Origin: Streptomyces curacoi | Lineage (GTDB): Bacteria; Actinomycetota; Actinomycetes; Streptomycetales; Streptomycetaceae | Assembly: GCF_001513975.1 (NCBI RefSeq) | Contig: NZ_KQ947989.1 | Location: forward strand, 612,432 to 676,431 | Length of the DNA stretch: 64,000 bases | Direction of reading: 5' to 3' | Shown: positions 60,907-64,000 of the stretch, in pieces | Position numbering within the stretch: the first letter of the stretch is position 1 | Layout: every line of letters starts with the position of its first letter | The notes under the pieces: generated by a model | Told to the model about the DNA's origin: nothing | What the model saw: the letters and a program-made list of their open reading frames with translations, nothing else | The model's database searches: none | Position numbers and translations under genes: made by a program

Positions 60907-61983
60907 TTGAGGGTGGGTGAGGGCGTGGGCGAGGACGGTTCGGGGACCGTGCTGGTGACCGGTGGCAGTGGGTTCGTCGGCAGTCACCTGGTCAAGCGGC
61001 TTCTGGAGCGCGGCTACCGGGTCCACACCACCGTGCGCAGCACGGCCGACCGGGCGAAGGTACGGCCCCTGCGGGAGATGCAGCAGGCACACCCCGGCCG
61101 ACTCGCCCTGTTCGAGGCCGACTTGCTGAGGGAGGGCTCCTTCGACGCGGCGATGACCGACTGCCGGGTGGTGTTCCATGTGGCGTCGCCGTTCCTGATG
61201 CCCGAGAAGATCAAGGACGGGCGCCGGGACATGGTCGACCCGTCCCTCCTCGGCACACGGAACGTGCTGGCGGCCATCGAGCGGACCCCGACGGTCGGCA
61301 GACTCGTCTTCACCTCCACCGTGGGCGCGATCTTCGGTGACTACGCCGATGTCCTGGCCATGGACGGCGCGGTGCTGTCCGAGCGGCACTTCAACACCAC
61401 CAGCACGGTGGAGAACAACCCGTACCACTACGCCAAGACGGTGGCGGAACGCGCGGCATGGGAGGCGGAGGCCGCCCAGGCCCGCTGGCGCATGGTGTCG
61501 GTCAACCCGGGCCTGATCCTGGGCCCCTCCCTCACCCCCGCCTCGGACTCCGGCAGCCTGTTCCTGCTGGAGGAGCTGTTCAAGGGCTACTTCTTCTACG
61601 GCGCACCGGACTTCAGCTTCACCACGGTGGACGTGCGCGAGGCGGCCGACGCGCACATCGCCACGGCCGAGAACCCGGACGCCAAGGGGCGTTACATCGT
61701 CGCCGACCGGACCATGACGTCGTTCCACGAGATGTCCCGCATCATCCGGACCCGGTATCCCCGCGACCTCCGCCTCCCGCGCACCGCGCTCCCGCACTGG
61801 CCGGTGCGCGTCCTGGGCCCGGCGTTCGGGCTGACCCAGGACTACATCCGCAAGCACCTCGGTATCCGGTTCCGGGTGGACAACAGTCGCAGCGTGGGCG
61901 AACTGGGCATCACCTACCGCCCGATCGAGCAGACGGTCCTGGATCACTACCAGGCGTGGCGGAACCAGCGCGCTGCGAAGTGA
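60907..61983 (+). CDS. NAD(P)-dependent extended SDR (dihydroflavonol reductase/epimerase-like)
   Basis: A ~355-residue Rossmann-fold oxidoreductase. The nucleotide-binding loop is VLVTGGSGFVGSHLVKRLLERGY, the cofactor-discriminating strand is VHTTVRSTADRAK, and the catalytic residues are in FTSTVGAIFG (Ser/Thr) and NNPYHYAKTVAE (YxxxK). The overall order matches dihydroflavonol-4-reductase-like and cinnamoyl-CoA-reductase-like proteins; the bacterial substrate is unknown. The reading frame opens with TTG at about 60907, while GTG codons at about 60913 and 60925 are realistic alternative starts close to the domain. Confidence 0.82.
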   Translation: MRVGEGVGEDGSGTVLVTGGSGFVGSHLVKRLLERGYRVHTTVRSTADRAKVRPLREMQQAHPGRLALFEADLLREGSFDAAMTDCRVVFHVASPFLMPEKIKDGRRDMVDPSLLGTRNVLAAIERTPTVGRLVFTSTVGAIFGDYADVLAMDGAVLSERHFNTTSTVENNPYHYAKTVAERAAWEAEAAQARWRMVSVNPGLILGPSLTPASDSGSLFLLEELFKGYFFYGAPDFSFTTVDVREAADAHIATAENPDAKGRYIVADRTMTSFHEMSRIIRTRYPRDLRLPRTALPHWPVRVLGPAFGLTQDYIRKHLGIRFRVDNSRSVGELGITYRPIEQTVLDHYQAWRNQRAAK

Positions 61984-62109
61984 GCACGGCCGCCTCTCCA
62001 CGTGAAGCGTCGAAGGTCACAAAAACGTATCGGACATTTCACACGTCAATCTTCACACGAGACACACAAGTTGGTTAGGTTACGGCTCAGGCCGCACGAC
62101 GACCTCCGG

Positions 62110-62300
62110 CGAACCCCGCCGGGACGCGCGGCCTCCGCCGAATCCAGGTGCGCCCACCGGGCCACCGGAACCGGGGACCCGACCGAACGTGGGGTGAATC
62201 GGCCCAACCGCCCTGTGCGGCAAGGGCCGTAGGGCACACCTTCCGGAACCGACCGCCCGAACCCGTCAGCCAACCCGGTAGGCGGAGTACGGAAGGAGTA
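62110..62300 (+). ncRNA. Cyclic di-AMP (ydaO/yuaA-type) riboswitch
   Basis: The leader of the NlpC/P60 gene contains the ydaO consensus blocks in order: GAACCGGGGACCCGACCGAAC, GTGGGGTGAATC, GGCCGTAGGGCACACCTTCCG, GAACCCGTCAGCCAACCCGGTAGGCGG, then GGAAGGAG of the ribosome site. In actinobacteria this riboswitch class precedes cell-wall hydrolase and resuscitation genes and turns them down when c-di-AMP is high. The 5' boundary is approximate. The preceding ~125 bp (61984-62109) are A/T-richer and probably contain the promoter. Confidence 0.88.
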
Positions 62301-62308
62301 CGTCGCCC

Positions 62309-63769
62309 ATGGCGCCGGAACGCACCGCGCGTCCGGGGGCTTTGAGCCTCCCCGGCATGCGCAATTCCACCCTCGCGTCGGCGGCCCTCACCTCTGTGGC
62401 CCTGCTGGCCCAGACGGCCAACGCCACCCCCTCGCTCGGAGACGAGACACCGAGCCGCGACGAGGTCAGCCGGCGGGTCAGCTCCCTCTACGACCAGGCC
62501 GAGTCCGACACGGGGACCTTCAACGCCACCCGCGCGGCGGCGAAAAGTCCGCGGGCGCGGGTCAGCCGGCCGGCGGACGCCGGGCGCCGGCCCGCCACCG
62601 TGGCCCGCAACGACGAGAGCAGGCGCGGCGATCCCGCGCCGGCCGGCGTCACCCGGCAATGGTTCGACGCGGCCCGCGCGAAGCTCGGCCCGACGGATCC
62701 GGCCACGCTGCACAGAAGCCCGGAGCGCCCTACGGGGACACGTCCCGCGCGGGCGGGGGACGCCCGCGGCGACCGCGCCCTGGAGGCATCCGGCCGCACC
62801 GCCCTGGAGTTGCCCGCGGCGCCGGCCGCCGAGTCGCCGGCCGCTTCGGCCGGTGGCCCGGCCCCCTTGGCGGAGCTGACCGCCGGCCCCGTCGCCGCCC
62901 TGCCGGCCGCATCGGAGGCACCGCAGGAGACCACCCGGACCGCCCTCGCCCTGCCCGCGCCGGCCGCGGAAACCGCGATCATGCCGGTGATCGAGCCAGT
63001 GATCGAGTCGACGGTCGAGCCGGCGATCGATCCGCACCAGCGGTCCTCGCTACAGGCGACCAAGGAGAAGAACCAGCGCAAGCTCGCCCAGGCCCGCGAG
63101 CTGCTGTCCTCCCATGCCTCGCAGCAGAGCACGGCACGCGCGGCGATCGAGGCCGGGCCGGCCGCCGACACCTGGAGCGCCGCCCCGGCCTCCGACCAGG
63201 ACTGGGCCGAGACGCAGTGGCAGGTGCTGCAAGAGCAGCGGGTGGGCGACCTCACCACGGTGCCGGCGAACACAACCGCATGGCCCGCCACGCCAGAGGT
63301 GGCCGTGGATGCCCTTGCGGCCACGGACACGAGCCAGGCCCTCGACCCGGGCCACGCCATCGACCCGGCCCAGGCCATCGGCCCGGCCCCCGCCATCGCC
63401 TCGACAGCACCCCAGGGCACGCGGGCCGTGCGCGCCCTGGACTTCGCCCGCGCCCAGCTCGGCAAGCCCTGCGTCTGGGGCACGACGGGCCCGAACACCT
63501 ACGACGGCGCGGGCCTCACCCAGGCCGCCTGGAAGGCCGCGGGCATCACACTCCCCCGCACCCCGCAGGAACAGGCGACCGCCGGGCGCGGCATCGCCCT
63601 CCCCTACGCCGAGCCGGGTGACCTCGTCCTCTTCCACGCCGGTCATGTCGGCATCTACTCGGGAAACGGCATGATGATCCACGCTCCCGGCCCGGGGGCG
63701 CTCATCCGTGAGGAGTCGATCCACTACGCCGGGGAGTCGGCGATCCACAGTGTGATCCGACCCGCCTGA
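62309..63769 (+). CDS. Secreted NlpC/P60-type protein with a replaced catalytic cysteine
   Basis: A 486-residue exported protein under the c-di-AMP riboswitch, probably a cell-wall factor. After a signal-like segment (NSTLASAALTSVALLAQTANA, residues ~18-40) comes a long Ala/Pro-rich region with a coiled stretch (LQATKEKNQRKLAQARELLSSH), and an NlpC/P60 domain from ~370. The usual catalytic motif (YDCSGL) reads YDGAGLTQAAW, so the nucleophilic Cys is Gly. A Cys appears earlier in GKPCVWGTTGP where Tyr is usual. The His region (PGDLVLFHAGHVGIYSGNGMMIHAPGPG) is intact. It is either an inactive binding protein or uses the displaced Cys. GGAAGGAG lies 8 nt before the ATG. Confidence 0.85.
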   Translation: MAPERTARPGALSLPGMRNSTLASAALTSVALLAQTANATPSLGDETPSRDEVSRRVSSLYDQAESDTGTFNATRAAAKSPRARVSRPADAGRRPATVARNDESRRGDPAPAGVTRQWFDAARAKLGPTDPATLHRSPERPTGTRPARAGDARGDRALEASGRTALELPAAPAAESPAASAGGPAPLAELTAGPVAALPAASEAPQETTRTALALPAPAAETAIMPVIEPVIESTVEPAIDPHQRSSLQATKEKNQRKLAQARELLSSHASQQSTARAAIEAGPAADTWSAAPASDQDWAETQWQVLQEQRVGDLTTVPANTTAWPATPEVAVDALAATDTSQALDPGHAIDPAQAIGPAPAIASTAPQGTRAVRALDFARAQLGKPCVWGTTGPNTYDGAGLTQAAWKAAGITLPRTPQEQATAGRGIALPYAEPGDLVLFHAGHVGIYSGNGMMIHAPGPGALIREESIHYAGESAIHSVIRPA

Positions 63770-63786
63770 GCGCTCGGCCGGCTGCC

Positions 63787-63815
63787 ACCACCCCGTCTCC
63801 GTGAGGCGGGGTGGT
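63787..63815 (+). terminator. Hairpin with T-rich tail after the NlpC/P60 gene
   Basis: ACCACCCCGTCTC and GAGGCGGGGTGGT pair over 13 bp with one mismatch, followed by TCTGCTTTT. This is a good intrinsic terminator. Confidence 0.8.
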
Positions 63816-63888
63816 TCTGCTTTTCCCGGCGACGCGCCGATGGCCCGCCCTTCCACCTCGGCCTTGTCGATACGTCCTGACAATCCCA

Positions 63889-63951
63889 TTGACATCACCT
63901 GCGGACAGCCGCATAGTACCTGCCACTAGAGCGCGCTAGTGAAGCGCTCCA
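63889..63951 (+). promoter_or_regulatory. Promoter and operators of a gene beyond the right edge
   Basis: TTGACA (63889-63894) and CATAGT (63912-63917) have 17-bp spacing. Just downstream, CACTAG-AGCGCG-CTAGTG (63924-63941) is a perfect palindrome and TGAAGCGCTCCA (63940-63951) resembles LacI-family sites. No coding sequence is visible before the window ends. Confidence 0.5.
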
Positions 63952-64000
63952 GCCGTAACCGGCGGGCGGTATCCGTGAGCCTCCCCCACCTGAGAACCCG

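Overview
The window is high-GC DNA with GGAGG-type ribosome binding sites, many GTG starts and overlapping stop/start codons. Its gene content (PaaX, Rv1733c-like and DUF5997 proteins, FUSC, a ydaO riboswitch before an NlpC/P60 gene, twin-arginine and Sec exported plant-polysaccharide enzymes) points to Streptomyces or a very close relative. No rRNA, tRNA, CRISPR array, insertion sequence or prophage integrase was seen.

Region 1 (1-7.6 kb): the N-terminal ~940 residues of a long CtpI-like P-type ATPase run off the left edge. A plant cell-wall block follows: a CE1-type esterase with CBM2 and a GH62 arabinofuranosidase in one minus-strand unit, diverging from a PL1-PL3 pectate lyase pair. The divergent region holds two LacI/CebR-like operator sequences. 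Region 2 (7.6-25.5 kb) is mostly housekeeping and regulatory genes: a PaaX-family regulator opposite an AidB-like acyl-CoA dehydrogenase, a BNR propeller protein, uracil-DNA glycosylase coupled to a BadF-type kinase, a CbiX-like protein without the usual histidines, a lactonase, a FUSC membrane protein opposite an Lrp regulator/HAD pair, a GH127 arabinofuranosidase with an inserted LamG domain, a collapsed SRPBCC gene, TfoX-like, LysR-like and DUF5997 proteins, and a DyP peroxidase. Region 3 (25.7-29.4 kb) is the phenylacetyl-CoA epoxidase operon paaABCDE.

Region 4 (29.5-60.2 kb), about half the window, is a contractile injection system (eCIS/phage-tail-like) cluster of 20 genes, all on the minus strand. 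In transcription order it reads: sheath, tube, T4 gp51-like chaperone, Pro/Ala-rich protein, DUF4255 (Afp16-like) protein, AAA+ ATPase (Afp15-like), a 98-residue protein, a giant 2,253-residue DUF4157 protein, a 410-residue HEAT/zinc-ribbon protein, CIS tube-type protein, LysM protein, hub, OB-fold spike, PAAR-like tip, gp25, two gpJ-like baseplate proteins, gpI-like/beta-helix tail protein, DUF6519 protein and a peptidoglycan amidase. Most junctions are ATGA/TGATG overlaps or short gaps, so it is probably one long coupled operon closed by a strong hairpin. The giant protein has an HELLH motif, long low-complexity linkers, an amphipathic helical region and a C-terminal tip of visibly lower GC. 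The next gene overlaps it and is also lower in GC. This looks like an exchangeable effector/immunity module loaded on the injection system and is the most interesting part of the window. No separate tape-measure gene is evident.

Region 5 (60.2-64 kb): a long leader region with a possible 33-residue ORF, an extended SDR reductase, and a c-di-AMP (ydaO-type) riboswitch followed by an NlpC/P60 protein that lacks the usual catalytic cysteine. A promoter with a palindromic operator at the right edge serves a gene beyond the window.
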